64,000 bases of DNA from Arthrobacter sp. ZGTC412 (GTDB lineage: Bacteria > Actinomycetota > Actinomycetes > Actinomycetales > Micrococcaceae), in the NCBI RefSeq assembly GCF_002929215.1, contig NZ_PJII01000001.1:1-64000 (forward strand), given 5' to 3'. Below the pieces are notes generated by a model. It was not told the origin of the DNA, did not search any database, and worked only from the letters and a program-made list of their open reading frames with translations. This document shows, one piece after another, positions 17,386-28,209 of the stretch. The translations under genes were made by a program, and so were the position numbers. Numbering within the stretch: position 1 is the stretch's first letter; each line of letters begins with the position of its first letter.

Positions 17386-17542
17386 TTTTGTGGTCACTCC
17401 TGTTTCAGAAAGGGGGTGAACCCGGCGTTCTGCACCCGTGGGGCGGGCCGTACTTGCGGGTTCGAAGGACAGGATCCGGACGCGGAGAGAGGGGCCACGC
17501 AGATCGAGTACCTGTTTATTGTGCCAGATGAGCGTCCGGATT

Positions 17543-17594
17543 TCGACTTGACACCCCGCCCGCCGTCGACGGTGGGAAACCCGGCGGAGGTGTC
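17543..17594 (-). terminator. Possible terminator after the 17593-18033 gene
   Basis: TGACACC and GGTGTCA at the two ends enclose further GC-rich partial pairing. The stem is bulged and the following sequence lacks a clear U-run, so this is a weak call. Confidence 0.3.
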
Positions 17595-18033
17595 AGGATG
17601 ACCAGACGTACAGGCCTGTGCGTTCCGCGTCGTCGATTCCGCCGGCCAGTTCCGCCAGCTGCTGCACGTAGGTGCGCGCCTGGGCTGCTTCGAACGGCAT
17701 GTCGTCCTGGGCGGCCCACTGCTCGGCGACGTCGTCGAGGACGTTGCCTTCCCCCTCGGTTTCATAGGAGAGCAGGTCGGCCAGGGCACGGACCATGGCG
17801 GCCGGAACAGCCAGGAGCGAATCGCTTGAAACATCCACCATGGTCAGCTCATAGTCGGCTCCACCGGCGTGCACCGCAGTGCCGGCGAGGTCGCCGAGCT
17901 GCTCTACTTCGAAATCACTGATCCCCTGGATCCTGACGGCATCGCCGGCAGGCGCACTTCCGCCCTGGTCAAGGATTCCGGCGCGCTTCAGCGCGCCGTC
18001 GTGGGTGGCCACAAAGATTTCGGTAAAGCCCAT
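17593..18033 (-). CDS. Uncharacterised 146-residue protein
   Basis: I do not recognise the family. The product starts MGFTEIFVATHDGALKRAG and is acidic and soluble-looking, without signal peptide, membrane segment or metal-binding motif. The central part (VLDDVAEQWAAQDDMPFEAA) is predicted helical. ATG 18033 is chosen because GAGGG lies eight bases upstream; an ATG at 18048 has no ribosome site. Codon use and GC match the neighbours, so it reads as a resident gene. It lies between rpsP and a dioxygenase gene, which says nothing about its role. Confidence 0.7.
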   Translation of the reverse strand: MGFTEIFVATHDGALKRAGILDQGGSAPAGDAVRIQGISDFEVEQLGDLAGTAVHAGGADYELTMVDVSSDSLLAVPAAMVRALADLLSYETEGEGNVLDDVAEQWAAQDDMPFEAAQARTYVQQLAELAGGIDDAERTGLYVWSS

Positions 18034-18167
18034 GGGAATTGCCCTCATTCCGTCGACGGTGCGGCCCTTCGGGAAGCGGCGCCCGCCGCCCGGCCGTTCG
18101 GCTTCAGCCTAGTACACGGCCCGCCCCTGCCCGGGTGCAGCCAGCCCGTTGGCCGGGCTCGGCAGCG

Positions 18168-19043
18168 TCAGCGGGCCGCTACCCGGATCCTGTTGCGCCA
18201 GGGATCCTCGAAGCGCAGTTCCGCACCAGTGTGGTGCGCCGGCAGCCCGGCCACCTTCAGCCGGTCCGCGAGCGCCCCGACATCGTCCCCGGACGGCACT
18301 TCGATGAGTACCTCACCGAGGCCGAGGGTGTCTTTGCGGGGGCCGGCGCCGCGGCTGTTCCAGACATTCATGGCCATGTGGTGGTGGTAGCGGCCGGCCG
18401 AGACAAACAATGCCTGCCCGTGCCAGCCCGCGGTCTTTTCAAACCCGAGGATTCCTACATAGAAGTCCCGGGCCGACTGGACATCGCCCACCTGGAGATG
18501 GACGTGGCCCACTCCCGCCACGCTTCCGCGCTGGCGCTCGAGGGATTCTTCAGTGAGGTGCTGTTCCAGGTAGCGCTGCGGCGGCAGGGCCAGGCTGTCC
18601 ATGACCACGTCTGTGCCGTTCCAGGACCAGTTGCTCCGCGGCCGGTCCCAGTAGAGCTCGATGCCGTTGCCTTCGGGGTCATTGAAGTAGAAGGCCTCGC
18701 TGACGAGGTGGTCCGCGCTGCCCGTGAAGGAGCGGGGCTCGAACTGGGCGGCGGTGGCGATGGTGGCGGCGAGGTCCGCCTGGTTCTCGAAAAGAAGCGC
18801 GGTATGGAAAAGACCGGCCTCCCCCCTGCCCGGGAGGTTCAGTCCGGGAGCGGGCGCGAGGTGGACCAAGGGCTTCTGCAGGCGGCCGAGGTAGAGTCCG
18901 CCATCCTGCTCGGCGACAACCTCAAGCCCGAGGGCGCGCTGGTAGTAATCGGTCATGACCTTCATGTCGCCTACCTTGAGCATCACGGTGCCCATGGTGA
19001 GGTCGGCGGGAAGAAGGTCCTGGCTGGTGGCTTCTGCAGTCAT
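18168..19043 (-). CDS. VOC-family extradiol dioxygenase (CatE/MhqO-like)
   Basis: This is a 291-residue two-domain vicinal-oxygen-chelate protein. The first module starts TMGTVMLKVGDMKVMTDYYQRALGLEV and the second VGHVHLQVGDVQSARDFYVGILGFE. Conserved metal-ligand positions are visible in module two as VGHVHLQ (His), HHMAMN (His) and EVLIEV (Glu). This fits ring-cleaving enzymes acting on catechols or hydroquinones; the substrate cannot be told. The promoter spacer carries a perfect palindrome TTGAAGCTTCAA, suggesting control by a MarR-type quinone/phenol sensor that is not encoded nearby. Confidence 0.85.
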   Translation of the reverse strand: MTAEATSQDLLPADLTMGTVMLKVGDMKVMTDYYQRALGLEVVAEQDGGLYLGRLQKPLVHLAPAPGLNLPGRGEAGLFHTALLFENQADLAATIATAAQFEPRSFTGSADHLVSEAFYFNDPEGNGIELYWDRPRSNWSWNGTDVVMDSLALPPQRYLEQHLTEESLERQRGSVAGVGHVHLQVGDVQSARDFYVGILGFEKTAGWHGQALFVSAGRYHHHMAMNVWNSRGAGPRKDTLGLGEVLIEVPSGDDVGALADRLKVAGLPAHHTGAELRFEDPWRNRIRVAAR

Positions 19044-19094
19044 TTGGGAACTCCCGGTACTGGGGCCCTTCTGGGGTGGGGCCTATGACTATTA

Positions 19095-19123
19095 AAATTA
19101 CTTGAAGCTTCAATTTATTCCAA
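19095..19123 (-). promoter_or_regulatory. Promoter with palindromic operator before the dioxygenase gene
   Basis: On the minus strand TTGGAA (19123-19118) and TAATTT (19100-19095) are 17 bases apart. The 12-bp perfect palindrome TTGAAGCTTCAA (19102-19113) lies within the spacer, where a bound repressor would block RNA polymerase. The region is distinctly AT-rich against the background. Confidence 0.6.
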
Positions 19124-19153
19124 GTGCCTTCAAACTCAGCCCCGTTGCCCGTA

Positions 19154-20236
19154 TCAACGTAGGATGCGGCCGCCCAACACCACGTGTGCCAACCCGCTGA
19201 CCGCTTCCGGAACTTTCCGCGGATCCTCCCGGCACAGCACAACGTCCGCGCGGGCTCCCTCCTGCAAGCCCTCCGCCCCCAGCCACTTCCGGGCGGCCCA
19301 GCAGGCAGCGTCGAGGGCAGCGGCCATCGGCAGCCCTGCACCGTGGAGGGCCAGGATCTCATCCGCGATCCTGCCGTGCCGTATGACGCTGCCGGCATCG
19401 GTACCGGCGTAAATCTGCACCCCTGCCTCGTACGCCTCCAGCACCCGCTCCGCCCGGCGCTCCCACAGTGCGCGCATATGTGCGGCGTACCGTGGGAACT
19501 TGGGCTCTGCCTGGGCAGCGATGTCCGGGAAGGTGGCGATATTGATGAGGGTAGGCACGATGGGAACGCCCTGCTCTGCCAACCGTGGGAGGTGGCGTGG
19601 CAGGAGGCCGGTGCCATGTTCGATACAGTCGATGCCCGCGTCCAGCATCTGGTCCAGGGTTTCTTCGGCGAAGCAATGGGCGGTGATCCGGGCTCCTTCG
19701 TCGTGCACCGCCTGGACAGCGTCCTTGACGACGGCGGCGGGAAACGACGGCGCCAGGTCACCGGCGTCGCGGTCGATCCAGTCCCCCACAAGCTTGACCC
19801 AGCCATCGCCATCGCGCGCCTGCTTCCGGACGGCTTCCACCAGCCCGTCCGGTTCCACTTCCTCAGCAAAGCCCCGCAGATAGCGGCGGGTCCTGGCGAC
19901 ATGCCTGCCGGCGCGGATCAGTACGGGGGCATCCCGCCTGTCCTGCAGGAAGCGGGTGTCAGCAGGGGAACCGGCGTCCCGGACCAGCAGTGTGCCTGCG
20001 TTCAGGTCGGTACGAGCCTGTTCCTCCGCCGTGCCGGGGTCCACCGCGCCTCCGGGTCCCAGCCCGATATGGCAGTGGGCGTCAACGAACCCCGGAAGCA
20101 CCCAGCCGTCCAGGATCCTCTCCGGCTCCCCTGCCGGCTGGTGGAATGTGAGCCTGCCGTCAACGGACCACAGGCCGCGTTTCTCGCTGTCCGGCCCGGT
20201 CAGGACCATTCCTGTGAACTGGATGATTCTTGCCAT
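19154..20236 (-). CDS. Amidohydrolase family protein
   Basis: This 360-residue metal-dependent hydrolase has the amidohydrolase fold: VLPGFVDAHCHIGLG with the paired His ligands, ITAHCFAEETLDQ and CIEHGTG with further His ligands, and YAGTDAGSV with the catalytic Asp. These are the key residues of the imidazolonepropionase/prolidase-like branch. The N-terminal small beta-domain (LTFHQPAGEPERILDGWV) is also present. The substrate is unknown. It lies head-to-head with thiC, 180 bases apart, and upstream of the dioxygenase, which has its own promoter. Confidence 0.82.
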   Translation of the reverse strand: MARIIQFTGMVLTGPDSEKRGLWSVDGRLTFHQPAGEPERILDGWVLPGFVDAHCHIGLGPGGAVDPGTAEEQARTDLNAGTLLVRDAGSPADTRFLQDRRDAPVLIRAGRHVARTRRYLRGFAEEVEPDGLVEAVRKQARDGDGWVKLVGDWIDRDAGDLAPSFPAAVVKDAVQAVHDEGARITAHCFAEETLDQMLDAGIDCIEHGTGLLPRHLPRLAEQGVPIVPTLINIATFPDIAAQAEPKFPRYAAHMRALWERRAERVLEAYEAGVQIYAGTDAGSVIRHGRIADEILALHGAGLPMAAALDAACWAARKWLGAEGLQEGARADVVLCREDPRKVPEAVSGLAHVVLGGRILR

Positions 20237-20284
20237 GGATTGCCTCTCTCCCGCCCCGAAAGGCTAGCACCGCGGATGCGGCAC

Positions 20285-20311
20285 TTGACCTTCGGGAGGC
20301 TGTGGTAGCTT
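20285..20311 (+). promoter_or_regulatory. Candidate promoter of the thiC riboswitch transcript
   Basis: TTGACC (20285-20290) and TAGCTT (20306-20311) are separated by 15 bases, with TGG directly before the -10. Transcription would begin just at the start of the TPP riboswitch. Confidence 0.45.
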
Positions 20312-20319
20312 CGTTGTGA

Positions 20320-22982
<2,663 letters not shown>

Positions 22983-23083
22983 GACCCAACCCTATTCCAC
23001 GTCACCGACAACCCAACCGGGCAGCGCCAAGTGTCGCCTTGAACCTTCAAACGACGCCTGGCGCTACGTGGTTGCGAATGTGG

Positions 23084-24670
23084 TTACTGGCCGAGGAACT
23101 TGTCGAAACCCTTGGGCAGGTTCAGCTGCGAAGGATCGAAGTCGCCCGTTTGCTGGCCGAAGGCGGCCCCGGTGGGCAGCGCCTTGGCGGCATTTGCACG
23201 CCGGGCCTCGGCATCCTTGCGCTCCTGGGCGGCCTTGGCGGGGTTGCCGGATTTGGCCTTTTTCTTGGGAGCGTTCTTGGCATTCTTCCGCGCGCCGCCG
23301 CCGCCCGCACCCGGCATGCCGGGCATACCAGGCATGCCCGGCATCCCGCCCTGGGCCATCTTCTTCATCATCTTCTGGGCCTGGGCGAAGCGCTCCAGGA
23401 GGCCGTTGACCTCGGAGACGTGCACACCAGAACCGCGGGCGATGCGGGCCCGGCGGGAGCCGTTGATGATCTTGGGAGCCACGCGCTCGTGCGGCGTCAT
23501 GGACCGGACGATGGCTTCGACGCGGTCGATCTCGCGCTCGTCGAACTGCTCGAGCTGCTGGCGGATGTTCTGCGCGCCAGGCATCATCATGAGCATCTTC
23601 TTCATGGAGCCCATGTTGCGGATCTGCTGCATCTGGGCCAGGAAGTCGTCCAGGGTGAAGTCCTCCTGGTCGGCGAACTTCTTCGCCATCCGGGCGGCTT
23701 CGTCCTTGTCCCAGGACTTTTCGGCCTGCTCGATGAGCGTGAGGACGTCGCCCATGTCGAGGATGCGCGAGGCCATCCGGTCCGGGTGGAAGAGCTCGAA
23801 GTCGTCCAGGCCTTCACCGGTGGAAGCAAACATCACAGGCTTGCCGGTGACCGACGCAACCGAAAGGGCGGCACCGCCGCGGGCATCGCCGTCGAGCTTG
23901 GACAGCACGATGCCGGTGAAGTTCACGCCCTCATCGAAGGCGTGCGCAGTGTTAACGGCGTCCTGGCCGATCATGGCGTCAAGGACGAACAGGACTTCGT
24001 TGGGCACGATGGCGCGGCGGATCTGGCGCGCCTGTTCCATCATGTCGGCGTCAACGCCAAGGCGTCCTGCGGTGTCGACAATGACGACGTCGTGCAGCTT
24101 TTGCCGGGCTTCCTCAACGCCGGCGCGGGCCACCGCCACCGGGTCACCGGCAGGGTGCTCAAGTTCGGATGACGTGGCTCCGGGGTGGGGCGCGAAGACG
24201 GGCACCTTGGCCCGCTCGCCAACAACCTGGAGCTGGGTTACCGCGTTGGGGCGCTGCAGGTCACAGGCCACCAGCATGGGGCTGTGGCCCTGTGCCTTCA
24301 GCCATTTGGACAGCTTGCCGGCAAGGGTGGTCTTACCGGCGCCCTGGAGGCCGGCCAGCATAATGATGGTGGGCCCGTTCTTGGCCAGGCGGATGCGGCG
24401 GGTCTCGCCGCCGAGGATCTCTACGAGTTCCTCGTTAACGATCTTGACGATCTGCTGGCTGGGGTTCAGTGCACCGGAAACTTCGGCGCCCAGCGCGCGT
24501 TCGCGCACCCTGGCCGTGAATTCACGGACAACGGGAACGGCAACGTCCGCGTCCAGGAGGGCGCGGCGGATCTCGCGGACTGTGGCGTCAACGTCCGCCT
24601 CAGTGAGGCGGCCCTTGCCGCGGAGATTCTTGAAGGTTGCTGTCAACCGGTCAGAGAGTGAATTGAACAC
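23084..24670 (-). CDS. ffh: Signal recognition particle protein Ffh
   Basis: Ffh binds 4.5S RNA and signal peptides and delivers ribosomes to FtsY at the membrane. The 528-residue protein has the N domain (about 1-85), G domain with Walker A GLQGAGKTTLAGKL, DTAGRLG and the GSK-type KLDGDARGGAALS motif, and the Met-rich M domain. The M domain ends with a GMPGMPGMPGMPGAGGGG stretch and a basic tail. In related actinobacteria ffh follows amtB-glnK-glnD; here zwf replaces glnD as the neighbour. Confidence 0.96.
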   Translation of the reverse strand: MFNSLSDRLTATFKNLRGKGRLTEADVDATVREIRRALLDADVAVPVVREFTARVRERALGAEVSGALNPSQQIVKIVNEELVEILGGETRRIRLAKNGPTIIMLAGLQGAGKTTLAGKLSKWLKAQGHSPMLVACDLQRPNAVTQLQVVGERAKVPVFAPHPGATSSELEHPAGDPVAVARAGVEEARQKLHDVVIVDTAGRLGVDADMMEQARQIRRAIVPNEVLFVLDAMIGQDAVNTAHAFDEGVNFTGIVLSKLDGDARGGAALSVASVTGKPVMFASTGEGLDDFELFHPDRMASRILDMGDVLTLIEQAEKSWDKDEAARMAKKFADQEDFTLDDFLAQMQQIRNMGSMKKMLMMMPGAQNIRQQLEQFDEREIDRVEAIVRSMTPHERVAPKIINGSRRARIARGSGVHVSEVNGLLERFAQAQKMMKKMAQGGMPGMPGMPGMPGAGGGGARKNAKNAPKKKAKSGNPAKAAQERKDAEARRANAAKALPTGAAFGQQTGDFDPSQLNLPKGFDKFLGQ

Positions 24671-24754
24671 GCGCCGTGCACTTCTTTCAGTGGATGATCA
24701 GGACTCGACTATCTAGGGTACCAAGTCGGGCCCGCAAGGTGGCATGCTGGCAAA

Positions 24755-26158
24755 ATGACGAGCCAAACAACAGTAAAAACCCTGCTCATCCTCGGCGCTT
24801 CCGGGGACCTCACCGGCCGGCTGCTCCTGCCCGGCCTGGCGCGGCTTGTGGCCAAGGGCCGCGCGGCGGGACTCCGGCTCGTCGGGGCAGGCTCCGATCC
24901 CTGGACCCCGGAACAGTGGCGGGAGAGGGTCCGTACGGCCTTTGCGGCATCCGCGGAGTCTGCTGACCCCGACGGCTTGCGGGCACTGGAGGACCTGGAA
25001 AAGGAAACGGTCTACCACCAGCTGGACGTCACGGCGGACGGTGCGCTGGCCGCGCTGCTCGCCACCTTTGAGGGTCCCACCGCCGTTTACTTTGCCCTGC
25101 CGCCCCGGATCAGCCAGCTTGCCTGTGAAGCCCTCCGGCCTGAGCAGGTTCCGGCCGGCACGCGGCTGGTGATGGAAAAGCCCTTTGGTTCCAATGAGGA
25201 ATCAGCCCGCTCACTCAACCGGACCCTGGTGCGGCTGGTACCGGAGGACCATATCCACCGGGTCGACCACTTCCTGGGCAAGGCCACAGTCCTGAACATC
25301 CTGGGCCTGCGTTTTGCCAACAACTTCCTGGAGCCAGTATGGAACCGCCAGCACGTGGAGAAGGTGGAGATCATCTTCGACGAGGACCTCGCGCTGGAGG
25401 GCAGGGCCCGCTACTACGACGGCGCCGGCGCACTCCGGGACATGATCCAGAGCCACCTGCTCCAGATCATGGCCCTGATGGCGATGGAGCCGCCGTCGAC
25501 CATCAGCGAACGGGACCTGCGCGACGCCGTCTCCGCGGTCCTGCGCGCCAGCCGCGTCGGCGCCCCCTACGCAGCCTCAACCAGAAGGGCGCGCTACACG
25601 TCCGGGACGGTGGCAGGGAAGAAAGTGCCTGACTACGCCAAGGAGGACGGCGTCGATGCGTCGCGGGGTACCGAGACCCTGGCTCAGATCCAGGTGGGAA
25701 TCGATAACTGGCGCTGGAAGGGCGTTCCGTTCATCCTGCGTTCCGGCAAAGCCATTGGCGCCAAGCGCAAGGAGGCCGTGGTGACGTTCCGGCCGGTCCC
25801 CCACCTTCCCCAGGGCTTCACGGGCGTGGACGCGCCAAACCAGCTCCGGATCGGTTTCGGGCCGGACACCCTCCAGTTTGACGTGGACGTGAACGGCCCC
25901 GGCGAAATCCTCAGTCTCAGCCGGCTCACCCTCGAAGCGGAACTGAGCGCCTCGGAGCTCCTCCCTTATGGTGAAGTGCTGGAGGGCGTGCTCGCCGGCG
26001 ACCCGCTGCTCTCCGTCCGCGGCGATACGGCAGAAGATTGCTGGCGGATTGTGGAGCCGGTCCTGAGGGCATGGCAACAGGGCACGGTCCCGCTGGAGGA
26101 GTACGACGCCGGATCGTCCGGACCGGCGGAATGGTCCGGTACCGCGCAGGCTGAGTAG
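24755..26158 (+). CDS. zwf: Glucose-6-phosphate dehydrogenase
   Basis: This enzyme oxidises glucose 6-phosphate to 6-phosphogluconolactone, making NADPH. The 467-residue protein has LLILGASGDLTGRLLLP (dinucleotide fold, residues about 8-24), RVDHFLGKATVLNILGLRFAN (the RIDHYLGKE-like catalytic His motif, Tyr replaced by Phe) and GVPFILRSGKAI. It is shorter than the usual 490-510 residues, so it may be a second, non-canonical G6PDH; the opcA/tal/tkt genes that accompany the main one in actinobacteria are absent. Strand and position suggest an insertion at the glnD place. Confidence 0.85.
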   Translation: MTSQTTVKTLLILGASGDLTGRLLLPGLARLVAKGRAAGLRLVGAGSDPWTPEQWRERVRTAFAASAESADPDGLRALEDLEKETVYHQLDVTADGALAALLATFEGPTAVYFALPPRISQLACEALRPEQVPAGTRLVMEKPFGSNEESARSLNRTLVRLVPEDHIHRVDHFLGKATVLNILGLRFANNFLEPVWNRQHVEKVEIIFDEDLALEGRARYYDGAGALRDMIQSHLLQIMALMAMEPPSTISERDLRDAVSAVLRASRVGAPYAASTRRARYTSGTVAGKKVPDYAKEDGVDASRGTETLAQIQVGIDNWRWKGVPFILRSGKAIGAKRKEAVVTFRPVPHLPQGFTGVDAPNQLRIGFGPDTLQFDVDVNGPGEILSLSRLTLEAELSASELLPYGEVLEGVLAGDPLLSVRGDTAEDCWRIVEPVLRAWQQGTVPLEEYDAGSSGPAEWSGTAQAE

Positions 26159-26213
26159 CGCGGAAAGCTTAACGAGCGGACCCGGCAGCGGTGGGTCGAA
26201 GTGAACAGGACAA

Positions 26214-26261
26214 ACAGAAGAGCGGGCAGGAAACCTTCCGGTTTCCTGCCCGCTCTTCTGT
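26214..26261. terminator. 22-bp bidirectional terminator between zwf and glnK
   Basis: Arms at 26214-26235 and 26240-26261 pair perfectly over 22 bases with a TTCC loop, between two convergent genes. U-runs are short on both strands, but the stem is very stable. Confidence 0.85.
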
Positions 26262-26286
26262 GACTGCTCTGCCGGGTGGCGTCCGC

Positions 26287-26625
26287 CTAGATGGCGGCTA
26301 CTCCCCGTTCGCCTGTCCGGACCCGCACTGCCTCAAAGACGTCCATGGTCCAGACCTTGCCGTCCCCGGCCCGGCCGGTGTTTGAGCTGGCGATGATGAC
26401 ATCCAGGATGTCGTCTACCTGCTCATCTGTTGCCAGGACTTCCACCCGGATCTTCGGCAGGAGATCCACGTTGTACTCGGCTCCGCGGTACACCTCGGTG
26501 TAGCCGCGCTGCCGGCCGTAGCCGCTGGCCGCGCTGACCGTAAGGCCCTGTACGCCGTAGGCCTCCAGCCCTTCGCGGATGGCTTCCAGCTTCTCCGGCC
26601 TAACGATTGCGGTAATCAGTTTCAT
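26287..26625 (-). CDS. glnK: Nitrogen regulatory protein P-II
   Basis: This 112-residue trimeric PII signal protein binds 2-oxoglutarate and ATP/ADP and controls AmtB. The T-loop is complete: GRQRGYTEVYRGAEYNVD with Tyr51, the site that is adenylylated in actinobacteria or uridylylated elsewhere. The C-terminal motif VRVRTGERG is present. Its ATG overlaps the amtB stop (ATGA), giving a coupled amtB-glnK unit. The modifying enzyme GlnD is not in the following position, where it usually lies. Confidence 0.96.
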   Translation of the reverse strand: MKLITAIVRPEKLEAIREGLEAYGVQGLTVSAASGYGRQRGYTEVYRGAEYNVDLLPKIRVEVLATDEQVDDILDVIIASSNTGRAGDGKVWTMDVFEAVRVRTGERGVAAI

Positions 26626-27983
26626 GCCCCCACGCTTTCCTTGCCTGTTGCTGATGTGGTCTTCTGGGCGTCCGCCGTGGCTTCGGTAGCCTGTGCAGCC
26701 TCCGGCTGGGTTTTGCCCGTGATCATGTCGTGCAGCGGCTGGAAGCTTCCGCCGTGGCCGCCAACACCGAACTCGTAGGCGGTTTCGGCGTGCAGGCTGA
26801 GGTCCACACCCACCGTCTCCTGTTCCTGCGAGACCCGGAAGCCCATGGTCTTGTGGATGGCCAGGGCGATGATCGCGGTCAGGATCGCGGAGTAGGCAAT
26901 GGCGATGCCGGCTGCCGCGAGCTGGGCCCACATCTGGGTCATGCCGCCGCCGTAAAAGAGGCCGCCGCCCACGCCGTCGGCGGGCAGTGCGATGAAGCCG
27001 AGGGCCACGGTGCCGATGATGCCGGAGACGAGGTGGACGCCCACGACGTCGAGCGAGTCATCGAAGCCCCAGCGGAACTTCAGCCCCACTGCCAGGGCGG
27101 ATGCCACACCGGCAACCACACCGAGGCCGAGGGCGCCGACCGGGCTGACATTGGCACAGGCGGGGGTGATGGCCACCAGGCCGGCAACCACACCGGATGC
27201 TGCACCCAGGGAAGTGGGGTGTCCATCGCGGATACGTTCGGTGACAAGCCAGCCGAGCATTGCGGCGGCGGGTGCTGCGAGGGTGTTGACCCAGATGAGG
27301 CCGCCCTGTTCCGCGGTGGCGGCGGCGCCGCCGTTGAAACCGAACCAGCCGAACCACAGCATGGCCGCGCCGAGCATCACGAACGGGATGTTGTGCGGGC
27401 GGTGGTTGGGATCCTTGCCGAAGCCCTTGCGGTTGCCGATGATGAGGACGAGGACCAGTGCGGCAACGCCTGCGTTGATGTGGACTACGGTGCCGCCGGC
27501 GAAGTCGATGGCCGGGCCAAGTGCCTGGCCTACAGCGCCTTCGGGACCGAAGAGGCCGCCGCCCCAGACCATGTAGGCCAGGGGGCAGTACACCAGGGTG
27601 ACCCAGACAGGGACGAAGACGCTCCAGGCGCCGAACTTTGCCCTGTCCGCGATGGCACCGCTGATCAGTGCGACGGTGATGATGGCGAAGGTGGCAGCGT
27701 AGCCAACCTTGATCAGTCCGTCAGGAGTGTCGATCCCTTCGAGGCCGAAGGTGGCGAACGGGTTGCCGACGATCTGCAGGAATCCTTCACCGGAACTCAT
27801 GGAGGCGCCCCACAGGACCCAGACAACGCCCACCATGCCGATGGAGATGAAGCTCATCATCATCATGTTCAGTGCGGCCTTGGCGCGGGTCATGCCGCCG
27901 TAGAAAAATGCCAGACCCGGTGTCATGAGCAGCACGAGGGCTGCCGACACCATGATCCATACGTGACCTGGGGTGAGTTCCAT
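26622..27983 (-). CDS. amtB: Ammonium transporter AmtB
   Basis: This is a 453-residue channel of 11 or so membrane helices that moves ammonium/ammonia. It starts MELTPGHVWIMVSAALVLLMTPGLAFFYGGM, the conserved opening of the family, so ATG 27983 is preferred over an upstream frame. FDYGGGTVVHINAGVAAL-type helix (FAGGTVVHINAGVAAL) and WVNTLAAPAAAMLGW are present. A GFNGGAAATAEQG segment is also visible. GlnR-like half-sites lie in the 226-base divergent gap. Confidence 0.95.
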   Translation of the reverse strand: MELTPGHVWIMVSAALVLLMTPGLAFFYGGMTRAKAALNMMMMSFISIGMVGVVWVLWGASMSSGEGFLQIVGNPFATFGLEGIDTPDGLIKVGYAATFAIITVALISGAIADRAKFGAWSVFVPVWVTLVYCPLAYMVWGGGLFGPEGAVGQALGPAIDFAGGTVVHINAGVAALVLVLIIGNRKGFGKDPNHRPHNIPFVMLGAAMLWFGWFGFNGGAAATAEQGGLIWVNTLAAPAAAMLGWLVTERIRDGHPTSLGAASGVVAGLVAITPACANVSPVGALGLGVVAGVASALAVGLKFRWGFDDSLDVVGVHLVSGIIGTVALGFIALPADGVGGGLFYGGGMTQMWAQLAAAGIAIAYSAILTAIIALAIHKTMGFRVSQEQETVGVDLSLHAETAYEFGVGGHGGSFQPLHDMITGKTQPEAAQATEATADAQKTTSATGKESVGA

Positions 27984-28091
27984 GGTGCACGTCCTCTCTG
28001 GTCGAATAATGCGGAGTCCTCCGCCTGCCAACGCCTTTTTGCGTCCTGTAACGAGTTTGTCCGCACCGTGTTTCGCCCACGGAGGATTTGG

Positions 28092-28107
28092 ATTTCCGGG
28101 CTGTTAC
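28092..28107. promoter_or_regulatory. Candidate GlnR-type half-site pair (proximal)
   Basis: On the minus strand GTAAC-N6-GAAAT (28107-28092) fits the actinobacterial GlnR box pair GTnAC-N6-GAAAC with one mismatch. It lies about 110 bases upstream of amtB. Confidence 0.45.
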
Positions 28108-28133
28108 AACAACCTCTAGGAAGTAAATGGTGC

Positions 28134-28160
28134 ATATCGTGCTTGTTACGGTTGTGTTTC
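28134..28160. promoter_or_regulatory. Candidate GlnR-type half-site triplet (distal)
   Basis: On the minus strand GAAAC-N6-GTAAC-N6-GATAT (28160-28134) has three half-sites with exact 6-base spacing; the third is degenerate. It lies in the divergent region between amtB and the MFS gene. Confidence 0.5.
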
Positions 28161-28209
28161 ATCGTTTTCGCCGGCACCCGGCACTCCAGAATGCAAGGAT
28201 TTGCGCACC

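Noticed and set aside
23284-23350. GC-rich short repeat in the ffh C-terminus as a DNA repeat element
   Set aside because: It encodes the Gly-Met-Pro repeats normal for actinobacterial Ffh M domains.
23100-24716. 538-residue + strand frame over ffh
   Set aside because: Antisense shadow of ffh; Ser/Arg-rich translation without domain similarity.
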